Source: Rhodanobacter spathiphylli B39 (GTDB lineage Bacteria > Pseudomonadota > Gammaproteobacteria > Xanthomonadales > Rhodanobacteraceae). Taken from it: DNA of 64,000 nucleotides. The stretch is taken from contig NZ_AJXT01000003.1 in NCBI RefSeq assembly GCF_000264295.1, forward strand, positions 62,001 to 126,000, in the 5' to 3' direction. Below the pieces are notes generated by a model. It saw only the letters and a list, made by a program, of their open reading frames with translations. It was not told the origin of the DNA and searched no databases. Positions 29,196 to 37,783 of the stretch are shown one piece after another. Positions within the stretch are counted from its first letter, which is position 1, and each line of letters begins with the position of its first letter. The position numbers and the translations under genes are program-made.

Positions 29196-29543
29196 ATGCA
29201 ACACAACGCACAAGAACCTCATGCAAGCCTTCCAGGCGTGGTATTCGCGGCTGGCGAGTCGCCGCTCTTCGCGCTTGATGACTCGGTACGGATTCTTCAG
29301 CGCAAACCGATCGGTCACTATCGGGTGCCAACTTACCTGCGCGGAAAGGTTGGCACAGTCGTTCAAATCATCACACCTATTGGCATCGACAACGAGGAAG
29401 AAGGTTTCGGACGGGATGCCGGCGTCAAGTTGCACTACTACCGCATTGCCATCCCCATGAGCGAACTCTGGCCCGAGTATTCCGGTTCGCCGCGCGATGG
29501 GCTGCGCGTCGAAGTCTATGAAACATGGCTGGAGAGGATCTGA
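29196..29543 (+). CDS. scnA: Thiocyanate hydrolase alpha subunit / C-terminal half of nitrile hydratase beta
   Basis: A 115-residue SH3-like domain equivalent to the C-terminal half of nitrile hydratase beta. Blocks are GHYRVPTYLRGKVGTVV, then a long insertion, YYRIAIPMSELWPEYS and VEVYETWLERI. In thiocyanate hydrolase this half is a separate alpha subunit of about 126 residues with a similar WPEYS element, as recalled from family knowledge. AAAGGTG precedes the ATG. First gene of a six-gene operon; the next gene starts 2 bp after its stop. Three-subunit nitrile hydratases (toyocamycin type) are the alternative. Superfamily is sure; symbol is provisional. Confidence 0.78.
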   Translation: MQHNAQEPHASLPGVVFAAGESPLFALDDSVRILQRKPIGHYRVPTYLRGKVGTVVQIITPIGIDNEEEGFGRDAGVKLHYYRIAIPMSELWPEYSGSPRDGLRVEVYETWLERI

Positions 29544-29545
29544 CA

Positions 29546-30190
29546 ATGCATGAGTCCAATGAGCATGGCCATCCCCATGCCGAGATCAGCCACACCGAAC
29601 GCCCCGGCTACTACGAGATCATGGAAACGGCCGTCCGCGAGCTGCTGGTCGAGAAACAGCTGATCGGTGCCGGAGAGATACGGCGACAGATCGAAGTACT
29701 CGATTCGCGTACTCCGGCCTTGGGCGCAAAGATCGTGGCACGGGCCTGGCTCGACCCTGACTTCAAGGCGCGTCTGCTGAAGAATGGTCGTGCCGGTTGC
29801 GAGGAGCTTGGCATCAGCTTCTACGATGATACCGGGCTCATCGTGCTGGAGAACACCGAGAAGGTGCACAACCTCATCGTCTGCACGTTGTGCTCGTGCT
29901 ATCCCCGCCCCGTGCTTGGCCTTCCACCAGACTGGTACAAGCTTAAGCCTTACCGATCGCGAGCCGTTTCGGAGCCGCGGGCGGTTCTGGCCGAGTTCGG
30001 CACCATCATTCCCGACGATGTGGAGATCCGCGTGAGCGATTCCACCTCCATGGTGAGGTATCTCGTCCTGCCGCGTCGCCCCGAAGGAACAGAGGGATTC
30101 ACGGAAGAGCAACTGGCGGCCCTGGTCACCCGCGACGCCATGATCGGCGTCATACCTGCCAACAGCCCAGCGGCGGAGAACGCACCATGA
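29546..30190 (+). CDS. scnC: Cobalt-type catalytic subunit (thiocyanate hydrolase gamma / nitrile hydratase alpha)
   Basis: A 214-residue catalytic subunit. The metal claw is C113-T-L-C116-S117-C118; Thr at the second position is the cobalt-type signature (iron enzymes have Ser), and the outer Cys are normally oxidised to sulfinic/sulfenic acids. The next residues read YPRP, as I recall for thiocyanate hydrolase, where cobalt nitrile hydratases have YPWP. Other blocks: ARAWLDPDFKARLL, VLAEFG, and RRPEGTEGFTEEQLAALVTRD. A His-rich start is visible. The reaction would be SCN- to carbonyl sulfide plus ammonia, or nitrile to amide. Chosen ATG has GGAGAGG 8 nt upstream. Confidence 0.85.
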   Translation: MHESNEHGHPHAEISHTERPGYYEIMETAVRELLVEKQLIGAGEIRRQIEVLDSRTPALGAKIVARAWLDPDFKARLLKNGRAGCEELGISFYDDTGLIVLENTEKVHNLIVCTLCSCYPRPVLGLPPDWYKLKPYRSRAVSEPRAVLAEFGTIIPDDVEIRVSDSTSMVRYLVLPRRPEGTEGFTEEQLAALVTRDAMIGVIPANSPAAENAP

Positions 30191-30534
30191 CCGAGACAAG
30201 AGCACTGGTGGAACGACTGCCAAACGATATTGGCGGCGTCAAATCCGCGCCGATCCAGCAGGTGGAGCACGAGCTGCTGCCCTGGGAGAAGCGCTGTCAT
30301 GCGCTCGCTGATGTTCTCGACTTTCACAAGATCATCAACACCGAGGAAAAGCGGCGCGGCGTCGAGGCACTCGGCGCAGAGATGGTCAACGCCCTGTCCT
30401 ACTACGAACGCTGGATCGTCGCGTTCGCGAATATCCTGTTCCAGAGAAGAGTGCTGACTCCGACCGAGGTGGCACGAAAGATGGACGAGGTTGCGGCCCG
30501 GTCAGATGACATTTCGCAGGCCGCGAAAGCGTAG
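30187..30534 (+). CDS. scnB: Thiocyanate hydrolase beta subunit / N-terminal half of nitrile hydratase beta
   Basis: A 115-residue helical protein matching the N-terminal half of nitrile hydratase beta: NDIGG near residue 13, PWEKRCHALADVL, then YYERWIVAFANILFQRRVLTPTEV. It overlaps the catalytic-subunit stop by 4 bp (ATGA). Nitrile hydratase accessory/metallochaperone proteins share this fold, so it could instead be a cobalt activator. The NDIGG block, present in true beta subunits, and the absence of any other N-half in the operon favour the structural subunit. Subunit order alpha-gamma-beta differs from the beta-alpha-gamma order I recall for Thiobacillus thioparus. Confidence 0.72.
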   Translation: MTETRALVERLPNDIGGVKSAPIQQVEHELLPWEKRCHALADVLDFHKIINTEEKRRGVEALGAEMVNALSYYERWIVAFANILFQRRVLTPTEVARKMDEVAARSDDISQAAKA

Positions 30535-30544
30535 TGCAGCGGAG

Positions 30545-31300
30545 ATGAGAACCGCCGACCGATTCGACATGCACACGTGCTTCTTCGAGCACGATCCCGG
30601 GTTGGCGCTGTTTCGGCGTGCATCTGCCGAATTCGTCGGGACGCTGTTCCTGGTGTTGGTCATCGTTGGCTCCGGCATTCTGTCCCGCCGCCTTGCCTCG
30701 ACTCCGGAGCTCGCACTCGCGGTAAGCGCAATGGCCACGGCAAGCGCGCTTGCTGGCTTGATCGCCGCGCTGGGCAATGTTTCCGGAGGCCACTTCAATC
30801 CCCTGATTACTTTCCTTCAGTGGCTCGGAGGCGAGCGGAACCTGGGTTGCACGCTGGCGTACATCGCGGGCCAGTTTGTCGGTGGCATCCTCGGTGCGTT
30901 GCTCGCAGACGCGCTGTTTGGATCCGATTCGGCCACGACCGTTTCGCCCCATGCGCTGGTGACGCTCGGGCTGAGTGAAATTGTCGCCAGTTGCGGCCTC
31001 ATGATCCTGGTCTTCGGGTGCAGTCGGAGCGGGCGCGCTTCGAGTGGGCCGTTTGCCGTCGCCGCATGGTTGATGTCAGCCATCGTGGCGACCCCCTCGG
31101 CTTCCTATGCGAATCCCGCTGTAACGGTTTCGGCCACGTTCGCCTTCGGTCCGGTAGCACTACCCTCCGGGCTCGCAATCCTCTACCTGCCGGCGGAAGT
31201 GGCCGGGGCGCTGATCGCGTTCGCGATCATTGCTATCTGCTATCCGCGCGTCGCAACGACCGTGCCGGCTGATTACACGGAGGAGAGCAGTCATGAGTGA
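30545..31300 (+). CDS. MIP/aquaporin-family channel
   Basis: A 251-residue MIP-family protein with six predicted membrane segments and two half-helix motifs: NPL at 85-87 (in GGHFNPLITF) and canonical NPA at 190-192 (YANPAVTV). The variant first motif suggests non-water selectivity, as in aquaglyceroporin-like channels. It starts 10 bp after the beta-like subunit and overlaps the next gene by 8 bp, so it is fully embedded in the enzyme operon. It may pass a neutral substrate or product such as ammonia; this is inference. Start uncertain: an ATG 8 codons later is also possible. Confidence 0.82.
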   Translation: MRTADRFDMHTCFFEHDPGLALFRRASAEFVGTLFLVLVIVGSGILSRRLASTPELALAVSAMATASALAGLIAALGNVSGGHFNPLITFLQWLGGERNLGCTLAYIAGQFVGGILGALLADALFGSDSATTVSPHALVTLGLSEIVASCGLMILVFGCSRSGRASSGPFAVAAWLMSAIVATPSASYANPAVTVSATFAFGPVALPSGLAILYLPAEVAGALIAFAIIAICYPRVATTVPADYTEESSHE

Positions 31301-31715
31301 AAGGGGGCTGATCCGTCGCTCAAGTCTCCACGGCTTCGACAAGACCATCGAGTTGCTGACGATCGCCATTGAGAAGGGCGGCATGCGGCTGGCCGCCAAG
31401 ATCGACCACTCCGCCGCCGCCCGGGCCGCGGGGCTCTCATTGCGCGGTACCGTCGTGCTGATCTTTGGCAATGCGCAAGCCGGTACCCCGCTGATGTTGA
31501 GGAACCAGGAAGTGGGCATCGATCTTCCGTTGAAAATCCTGGTTTGGGACAATGCGGAAGGCATGGCGCATGTTTCGTACAACGCACCGGCATGGATTGC
31601 CGAGCGTCATGGGCTGGTTGGCATGAAGGCCATGCTGGCTGTTCTGGAAAGGGCTCTTGCAGAGGTCGTGGAAGGCGTCGCATCGCCGGATGGAGCGGAG
31701 TGTCCTCCGTCATGA
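31293..31715 (+). CDS. DUF302-domain protein
   Basis: A 140-residue cytoplasmic protein with a DUF302 domain: DKTIELLTIAIEKGGMRLAAKIDHSAAARAAG, VVLIFGNAQAGTPLM, LPLKILVWDNAEG and the final LERALAEVV. DUF302 proteins are small alpha/beta dimers of unknown function. AGGAG lies about 9 nt upstream of the ATG. It overlaps the channel gene by 8 bp and the permease gene by 4 bp, which ties it to the metalloenzyme operon. A second DUF302 gene lies at 39767-40357. Confidence 0.82.
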   Translation: MSERGLIRRSSLHGFDKTIELLTIAIEKGGMRLAAKIDHSAAARAAGLSLRGTVVLIFGNAQAGTPLMLRNQEVGIDLPLKILVWDNAEGMAHVSYNAPAWIAERHGLVGMKAMLAVLERALAEVVEGVASPDGAECPPS

Positions 31716-32842
31716 TGCGCCTCAGCAGTGCGCCAGAACGGAAACCACCGAAAAGTACGTCGGTTTCGACATTCGGCGGGATTTTCATCAGCGCGCGCGG
31801 CGATCTCAAGGCCAGGATCGTTTTGCTCTATACGCTACTGCTCGTGCTCAACGCCGGGGCATGGAGCTGGGCCATTCTGGCGTTCAGGCACATGCCAGCG
31901 CTTCTTGGCATTTCATTGCTTGTCTACGGGCTCGGCTTGCGTCATGCGGTCGACGCCGATCATATCGCCGCCATCGACAACGTGACGCGCAAGCTCATGC
32001 AGGATGGGCAGCGCCCGGTCGCAGTAGGCTTCTGGTTTGCCATGGGGCATTCGGCGATTGTCGTCCTGGTAGCGACCCTGGTGATGGGTGCGACAAGTCT
32101 GCTCGGGCGATTTGAAAGTCTTCGCGCCATTGGCGGCACGATCAGCACCAGTGTTTCCGCCATCTTCCTGTTCGCCATTGCAACGATGAACATCATCATT
32201 TTTTGCTCGATTTACAAGAGCTATCGGCGGGTCAGAAGCGGGGGCACATACGACGAGGAAAACATCGACCTCTTGCTGAGCGGGCGCGGCCTGATCTCGC
32301 GGATGCTTCGGCCACTCTTTCGGCTTGTTGCCCGCAGCAGCCACATGTTCATGTTGGGGCTCCTGTTTGGTCTCGGCTTTGATACGGCGACGGAAATAGC
32401 GATGTTCAGCATGTCGGCGCGCCAGATCTCGGCGGGCGTGCCTTTCGGCGCCATCCTGGTGTTACCCGCATTGTTTGCCGCTGGCATGGCGCTGGTCGAT
32501 ACGACAGATGGCGTGGTGATGCTCGGCGCTTACAAGTGGGCCTTCGTCAAGCCGATTCGCAAGCTCTACTACAACATGACCATCACCCTGATTTCGGTCT
32601 GCATAGCCATTCTGATCGGCGGCATCGAGACGCTCGGGCTGATCGGAAACAAGTTCGAGTTGAATGGTGCTCCCTGGCGATGGGTTGCCGAACTGAACTC
32701 CAATTTCAATAATCTTGGCTTCGCCGTAATCGGGGTGTTCGTGTTTGCATGGATGCTTTCCTACATCGTCTATCGGGCCAGACGACTGGATGATCTGGTG
32801 GTGGAAGTTCCTGCCCGGCAGTCGTGGAACTTGTTGGAATAG
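31712..32842 (+). CDS. NiCoT-family nickel/cobalt permease
   Basis: A 376-residue secondary transporter with about eight membrane segments. The signature HAVDADH lies at 78-84 (HX4DH, the metal-binding motif of NiCoT helix II) within GLGLRHAVDADHIAAIDN, and the second signature LGFDTATE follows. Members import Ni2+ and/or Co2+. Its ATG overlaps the DUF302 stop. In Rhodococcus a NiCoT protein (NhlF) accompanies cobalt nitrile hydratase, so cobalt supply to the Cys-claw subunit is the natural reading. Specificity cannot be read from sequence alone. Confidence 0.9.
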   Translation: MMRLSSAPERKPPKSTSVSTFGGIFISARGDLKARIVLLYTLLLVLNAGAWSWAILAFRHMPALLGISLLVYGLGLRHAVDADHIAAIDNVTRKLMQDGQRPVAVGFWFAMGHSAIVVLVATLVMGATSLLGRFESLRAIGGTISTSVSAIFLFAIATMNIIIFCSIYKSYRRVRSGGTYDEENIDLLLSGRGLISRMLRPLFRLVARSSHMFMLGLLFGLGFDTATEIAMFSMSARQISAGVPFGAILVLPALFAAGMALVDTTDGVVMLGAYKWAFVKPIRKLYYNMTITLISVCIAILIGGIETLGLIGNKFELNGAPWRWVAELNSNFNNLGFAVIGVFVFAWMLSYIVYRARRLDDLVVEVPARQSWNLLE

Positions 32843-32964
32843 GTCGAGGTCGTCCGCGCCGGAACCCGTTTGCAAGCCGATGTTCCACCTCGGCACGTCG
32901 GGCTTTCGGGCCGCAGGACTTCTGCTTCGGATGATGCGCGATGGGGCGAGGCCGCGAACTGATG

Positions 32965-35900
32965 TCACCGGGAGGCGAATGCCGAGCGGAACCAGGGAAA
33001 ATACGAGCGACGGACGTATGCGCGTGATGACGGGACGCGCAGGATGACGCGGGTCCCTACCTGACCATGGTTGCTGACTACTTCAATGCTTCCGCCGATG
33101 CGCTCCATTCGCTCATGCATGCCTTGAAGGCCCCAGTGGTACGAGCGGCCGCCGGTCGCGAGTACAACCTGGTCGATGCCTTGGCCGTCATCGCAAATTC
33201 GGATGGAAAGCTCGGTGCGTTCGTATGACACCACCAGGCTTACCTTTTGCGCATGGGAATGGGTGACGGCATTCAGCAAGGCCTCGCGTCCGGCGGAATA
33301 GAGTTCATCGATGACCAATGGGTTGACGGGCCTTGCCGCACCAACTGCGCTTACGTCCAGAGCCGGAAATTCCCCGTCCTGCAGCTCACGGGTGATATCC
33401 GTGAAAACACTCTGCAGGTTGGAACGATCCTGGGCGATTTCGCGAAGTTGATGGACGCGTTCGCGCCCCTCGATTATCACCTTGTCCGCGACATCGAGTG
33501 CCTTAGTCAGGCTCTCCCGGGCCTGGCCTTGAGGCAGTCCTCTGCTTGCTGCGTGTACCTTGAGAACAAGTCCCTGCACCGCCTGCAAAAACGTGTCGTG
33601 CAATTCCCTCGCTATGCGTGTGCGCTCGCGATGACGTTCTTCGAGACGCTGATGCAGCCGCGACGTGATCTGTCGAAGATGAATGGAGTAGGCAATCCAG
33701 AGCAGGAGAATCGTGGCGAATATGCACAGGGCCAGGAACCAGCCAGTCTGGAAAAAAGTGGGTCGGATCGAAAACGTGATGCGCGCCCCTTCGCGGCTCC
33801 ACAAGCCATCCTCGTTGGAGGCCTTGACATGAAAATGGTAAGTGCCCGGTCCGAGGTTGGTGTAGAACGCCTCACGGCGGTTGCCTGCTTCTTGCCAGCC
33901 AGGATCGACGCCATCAAGTCGATATCGAAAATTCGCCTTTTCAGCGTCGCCAAGCTGAAGTGCTGTGTAGTCAATCCGGAGATTCCGTGTGCCGGCAGCC
34001 AAGGGCTTCATCGCGGCGGGATCATACTCCTGGCCGGACACGACGATCGCACGAACCACCACATTCGGCTCGGTGGTGTTGCTTCTGATCGTCTTGGGGT
34101 CCAGCCACGACAGGCCCTCTGTTCCTGCAAACCACAGTCGTCCATCCGTACCTTCAACCAGGGTAGGCAAAGGCAGATTCTGTTGTGCTGTTCCCGGATA
34201 ACCCTCGGCGGTTCCATATAGGCGCACGGGAACCTTGTAGGCGGGATCGGTGATGGCATGTTCGAGATCGGCTGCCGCAATGCGTGCGGCACCTTTCGCT
34301 CCATTGAGCCATAGCGAGCCATCACGCAAACGAACCATGCCGGAGATATCGGTTAGTGCGTCCGGATCCTCGGCCACAATGGCATGGAACCGGTTGCCGT
34401 CGAATGCTGCGAGACCATTTTCGCCAGCGACGAGCGGCACGCCATCAGGGATGATGGCGGCGATCATGACCAGGTTCAGGCCGTCAGCACGGGAAAATGC
34501 GCGCGCGTGATCGCCGTCAACGATATACAAGGCATTGATATAGCCCAGCCACAGCCGCTTGTGGTCGTCCGCCACGGCCCGCAGCAGTCCACCGTTCGGC
34601 AATGCGTCGATGCCGCCCTTGGCCACCCATTGGTCGTTGTCGAGCCGGTAGATCGGCCAGCCGCGTACTGCGACCCAGAGATGCCCCGTGCCATCGCGGA
34701 CAATCGCTTGCGCGTCATTGTCATGGGACCAGACCGCTGGCTTCGACAGCACCGCGAATTGTCCCTGGGCATATCGGCGAACCCTGCCACCGGCACCTCC
34801 CAGCAGGAAGCTTCCATCGGTGTCACGGTAGATGGCGGTAGTGGCGTGGGGTTCGTATTCGATCGAGTTGCCCTGGCGGCCAGTATGCCCCCACAAATAA
34901 TCCGCGTGCGTGCCTGCAGCATTTCCCAGCCAGAGCTCGCCCGCATCACCAGCCGCCATGGCGAAGTTGAAGTAGCCCGGTGGCAGCTCCACCTTCGAAA
35001 ACGGGCTGCGACGGAAGCGTTCCAATCCGGTTGCGGTACCCACCCAGACGGCACCCTGCCGATCTTCCAGTATCGTCACAGCCCGTGCCGACGACATGTG
35101 ATCCAGGCCTGGCCGGACAGGCCCCGCCCCCTTGCTTACCGCATGCAGGGCGGCGGCATCGGAATGTGCCGTCCGGCAGACACCGACGTCCGGGCAGCGG
35201 GTTGTCCAGATGCCGCCGTTCTCATCGAACACGTTCGAATGCGAATCGTGTTGCGTCGGAATTTGCATCCGGCCTGGCCGAGGTGTGCCGGGGAGGTCGA
35301 GCACGACCGTATTCTGCATGTTGTCCAGCCAGATCTGCCCATCGGCAGTCAACCCCAATTTGCCGTTGCCACGGGTCGTGGCATCAACCAGATCGAAGTG
35401 CGACTGGCCCCGCTTGAGCCTGAAGATGCCAAGACCCGTCGTCGCCCACAAGGTGCCGTCACGGTCGGTGACGGCGTGGTAGATAAGGGCACCATGGAGC
35501 CCCCAGCTTGCTTCCACTTCGCGCCAGCCATGCTGGTCGAGACGATAGGTTCCGTGCGCCGTGGTCACCCACATCCTGCCGTCGCCATCCTCGGCGAAAG
35601 AGTCGATCGCCGAGCCGGCCGACGTGCCGGTGACAAGGTGGGGATGCTCCGGGTCGTTGGCTGGCCGTACAGCGATGAGCCCGGATTGATAACCCACCCA
35701 CAGATCACCACTCATGGAGACGAACAACGTACTTGCCGATCGCGAAGAGGGATTGCCTGCGGGGAGCATGTCTCGCCGTTCAAACGTGAGGCCATCGAAG
35801 CGATACAAGTCCGACAGTCCGGCCACCCAGATCCAGCCATCCGGGGTCTGGGCAATATGCAGGATGACTGGAGGAACGCCGTCGCTTTGAGTCCACACGG

Positions 35901-36105
35901 TATGGATGTAGTCCGATCCGCCGCTTGAGACGATGTCTGTCTGGGTCGCCTTCGCGGCGACACTCACGATCGCGAAAACGATGAAGCAAGCACTTCGAGC
36001 CAACCAGAGACTCAGCGTGTCCCGCGAACGAGGCCGCGCGCGCGAAAGCGTTGCCCGCCACCGGGATCCCAGTTGTTGGCTCCAGAGCAAATATCGCGGC
36101 ATCAC
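32965..36105 (-). CDS. Beta-propeller sensor histidine kinase (Reg_prop/Y_Y_Y/HisKA_3)
   Basis: A 1046-residue membrane kinase. After an N-terminal hydrophobic signal/anchor (about 34-52), a periplasmic two-part propeller spans about 55-700, with repeated W.W(V)G/A..GL.R motifs. A triple-Tyr domain follows (FRYRLDGVDPGWQEAG and YHFHVKAS). One TM segment (FFQTGWFLALCIFATILLLWIAY) leads to a HisKA_3 domain with phosphoacceptor His in ARELHDTFLQAVQG, and a HATPase with N box EALLNAVTHSHA and G box DDGQGID. It is NarX-like, so the partner should be a NarL-type regulator; one is encoded at 37780. The ligand is unknown. Confidence 0.92.
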   Translation of the reverse strand: MMPRYLLWSQQLGSRWRATLSRARPRSRDTLSLWLARSACFIVFAIVSVAAKATQTDIVSSGGSDYIHTVWTQSDGVPPVILHIAQTPDGWIWVAGLSDLYRFDGLTFERRDMLPAGNPSSRSASTLFVSMSGDLWVGYQSGLIAVRPANDPEHPHLVTGTSAGSAIDSFAEDGDGRMWVTTAHGTYRLDQHGWREVEASWGLHGALIYHAVTDRDGTLWATTGLGIFRLKRGQSHFDLVDATTRGNGKLGLTADGQIWLDNMQNTVVLDLPGTPRPGRMQIPTQHDSHSNVFDENGGIWTTRCPDVGVCRTAHSDAAALHAVSKGAGPVRPGLDHMSSARAVTILEDRQGAVWVGTATGLERFRRSPFSKVELPPGYFNFAMAAGDAGELWLGNAAGTHADYLWGHTGRQGNSIEYEPHATTAIYRDTDGSFLLGGAGGRVRRYAQGQFAVLSKPAVWSHDNDAQAIVRDGTGHLWVAVRGWPIYRLDNDQWVAKGGIDALPNGGLLRAVADDHKRLWLGYINALYIVDGDHARAFSRADGLNLVMIAAIIPDGVPLVAGENGLAAFDGNRFHAIVAEDPDALTDISGMVRLRDGSLWLNGAKGAARIAAADLEHAITDPAYKVPVRLYGTAEGYPGTAQQNLPLPTLVEGTDGRLWFAGTEGLSWLDPKTIRSNTTEPNVVVRAIVVSGQEYDPAAMKPLAAGTRNLRIDYTALQLGDAEKANFRYRLDGVDPGWQEAGNRREAFYTNLGPGTYHFHVKASNEDGLWSREGARITFSIRPTFFQTGWFLALCIFATILLLWIAYSIHLRQITSRLHQRLEERHRERTRIARELHDTFLQAVQGLVLKVHAASRGLPQGQARESLTKALDVADKVIIEGRERVHQLREIAQDRSNLQSVFTDITRELQDGEFPALDVSAVGAARPVNPLVIDELYSAGREALLNAVTHSHAQKVSLVVSYERTELSIRICDDGQGIDQVVLATGGRSYHWGLQGMHERMERIGGSIEVVSNHGQVGTRVILRVPSSRAYVRRSYFPWFRSAFASR

Positions 36106-36218
36106 GATTTCACCGGCATGTCCCCGTGCACCTGGACCGGACGCCAGCTACGTCCGGATGCGCTGCTTCGCCAGGTTTGCGCCAATTGTCACCATTGGAC
36201 AGCTCCGACGAACGACGT

Positions 36219-36599
36219 CTACTTCTTCCTTCGTGGCGCTACAAGTATGCGCCTGCCATAAAGCACCGTGTCCAGCGAATAGGCACCTGGGCCCAGCAAA
36301 CAGATGGCGGCGGCGGTGAGGATAGGTGGTGCCACGCACCCCGGGTTGGGGATGGTGCCGTGATACAAGGCCAAGGCGCAGCACAGCACACCTGCTCCCG
36401 CCGCCACGGGCGTCAGCAGGCCTGCCACAAGGCAAGACACGATCGCAAAGAGTACGGCGGCTCCTGCACCAGGTGGCATCAGCGCGGCTATCGGATCGCG
36501 GATATAGATGATGGAAGCAATCAGGGAGAGCCGCAGCAGCAGCAGACCCAACCCTGGGGCACCCACTGGAAACATGGAATAGAGGCGTTGCACGGCCAT
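36219..36599 (-). CDS. DoxX-like small membrane protein
   Basis: A 126-residue hydrophobic protein with four predicted membrane helices (about 15-32, 44-58, 62-80, 90-105), resembling the DoxX/DoxD-like superfamily (GLLLLRLSLIASIIYI start and mid GLLTPVAAGAGVL). No catalytic residues are seen. It lies between the propeller kinase and the kinase/regulator pair. Assignment rests on topology and weak motif similarity. Confidence 0.6.
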   Translation of the reverse strand: MAVQRLYSMFPVGAPGLGLLLLRLSLIASIIYIRDPIAALMPPGAGAAVLFAIVSCLVAGLLTPVAAGAGVLCCALALYHGTIPNPGCVAPPILTAAAICLLGPGAYSLDTVLYGRRILVAPRRKK

Positions 36600-36724
36600 A
36601 TGGATCAGTCGACCTGGTTAGCTCATGATTCCACGCCGGTGCCGGTGCGGCGATAGCCATTTCGGGTGATGTCCCGTCTTGAAAAGACGCGTATTCAGCC
36701 TGTCTGTGCCGGGCAGGAGATGAG

Positions 36725-37783
36725 ATGGCGATCTGGTGGCAGCTTTGCCTTGGAAGGCATGCCTGGCATGTCGTGATGGTCTGTGCCCTTCTTGCGTCCT
36801 GTGCGGCTTCCAGTCTTGGCTCCCCAAGCGTGTCTGCTGGCGAGCCTGGGTGCGTTCACTCGACCGCGGGATGTGCGCGAGCCGATCTGGGCTACAGGCT
36901 CGCCGGAAAAAGCTCTTCGCGCCTCAAGGCCGCTGATCGGTCACCGGGAATCGGAGGCTCTGGGGTTCAACTCGTGTCCCGCGAGAAGCTCTTCTCGCCG
37001 CTTCCATGGCTGACCGTTGGCCTAGTTCTCTCACTCGTGCTCGCAAGGCCATGGCTGGAGTGGCGGATGAGGCAGGCACGGAAACGCCGGGAAGCACTTA
37101 AGGAAAAGAGCGAACGGAGTGCCCGTGAAAGCCACGACGTCCTGCTGCAGGAACTCCAGGGACTGGTGTTGCGCTTCGAGGCGGTGGCCAGGCGTATACC
37201 CGCCCACGATCCGCTTCGGGTCATGATGGACACCGTGCTGGAGCGAGCGGATCAGGTGGTGCTCGATGGGCGCGATCGTGTTCGTGCCATGCAGGCGGCC
37301 ACCGAGCAGAGCCTCGAACTTTCCAAAGCGCTTGCGACGTTCGCCAATGATTTCGTTACCGATGACCCGCCAACTTTCTGCCTCGTGGTGGAGGGTAAAG
37401 AACGCAGCCTGGAAGGACGCGTTCACGCGTGCGTATACGCCATTGGCAAGGAAGCGATACGAAATGCGTTCCGGCACGCCAGGGCAAGTCACGTCGAAGT
37501 GGAGATCAACCATGGCCTGGATCGGTTCCGGTTGCGTGTTCGTGATGACGGGATCGGCATTGATGCGCGGATCGTAGGCGGGGCGGAATGCCCGAAGCAC
37601 CGCGGTCTGACCGTCATGCGCGAGCGTACACTGCAGGTCGGAGCAGAATTGGCGATCTGGGGACGGGATGGCCTGGGCACCGAGGTGGAGTTTCAGGTGC
37701 ATTCTGCGATCGCTTACGAAACCGGACGGAAAACATTCCTCGGCAAACTGCGTCGGCTTATGGGGGGAGGGAGGTACAAATGA
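36725..37783 (+). CDS. Sensor histidine kinase (NarX-type core, short sensor)
   Basis: A 352-residue HisKA_3/HATPase kinase. The N-terminal 90 residues are short and Cys/Ser-rich with a signal-like start; one TM segment (about 94-109) precedes the core. The phosphoacceptor is H137 in ARESHDVLLQELQG, the N box is EAIRNAFRHARA, and the G box is RDDGIGIDARI. The core closely resembles that of the propeller kinase at 32965, but the propeller and Y_Y_Y domains are absent. Its stop overlaps the response-regulator start (ATGA), so the two form a cognate pair. Confidence 0.88.
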   Translation: MAIWWQLCLGRHAWHVVMVCALLASCAASSLGSPSVSAGEPGCVHSTAGCARADLGYRLAGKSSSRLKAADRSPGIGGSGVQLVSREKLFSPLPWLTVGLVLSLVLARPWLEWRMRQARKRREALKEKSERSARESHDVLLQELQGLVLRFEAVARRIPAHDPLRVMMDTVLERADQVVLDGRDRVRAMQAATEQSLELSKALATFANDFVTDDPPTFCLVVEGKERSLEGRVHACVYAIGKEAIRNAFRHARASHVEVEINHGLDRFRLRVRDDGIGIDARIVGGAECPKHRGLTVMRERTLQVGAELAIWGRDGLGTEVEFQVHSAIAYETGRKTFLGKLRRLMGGGRYK

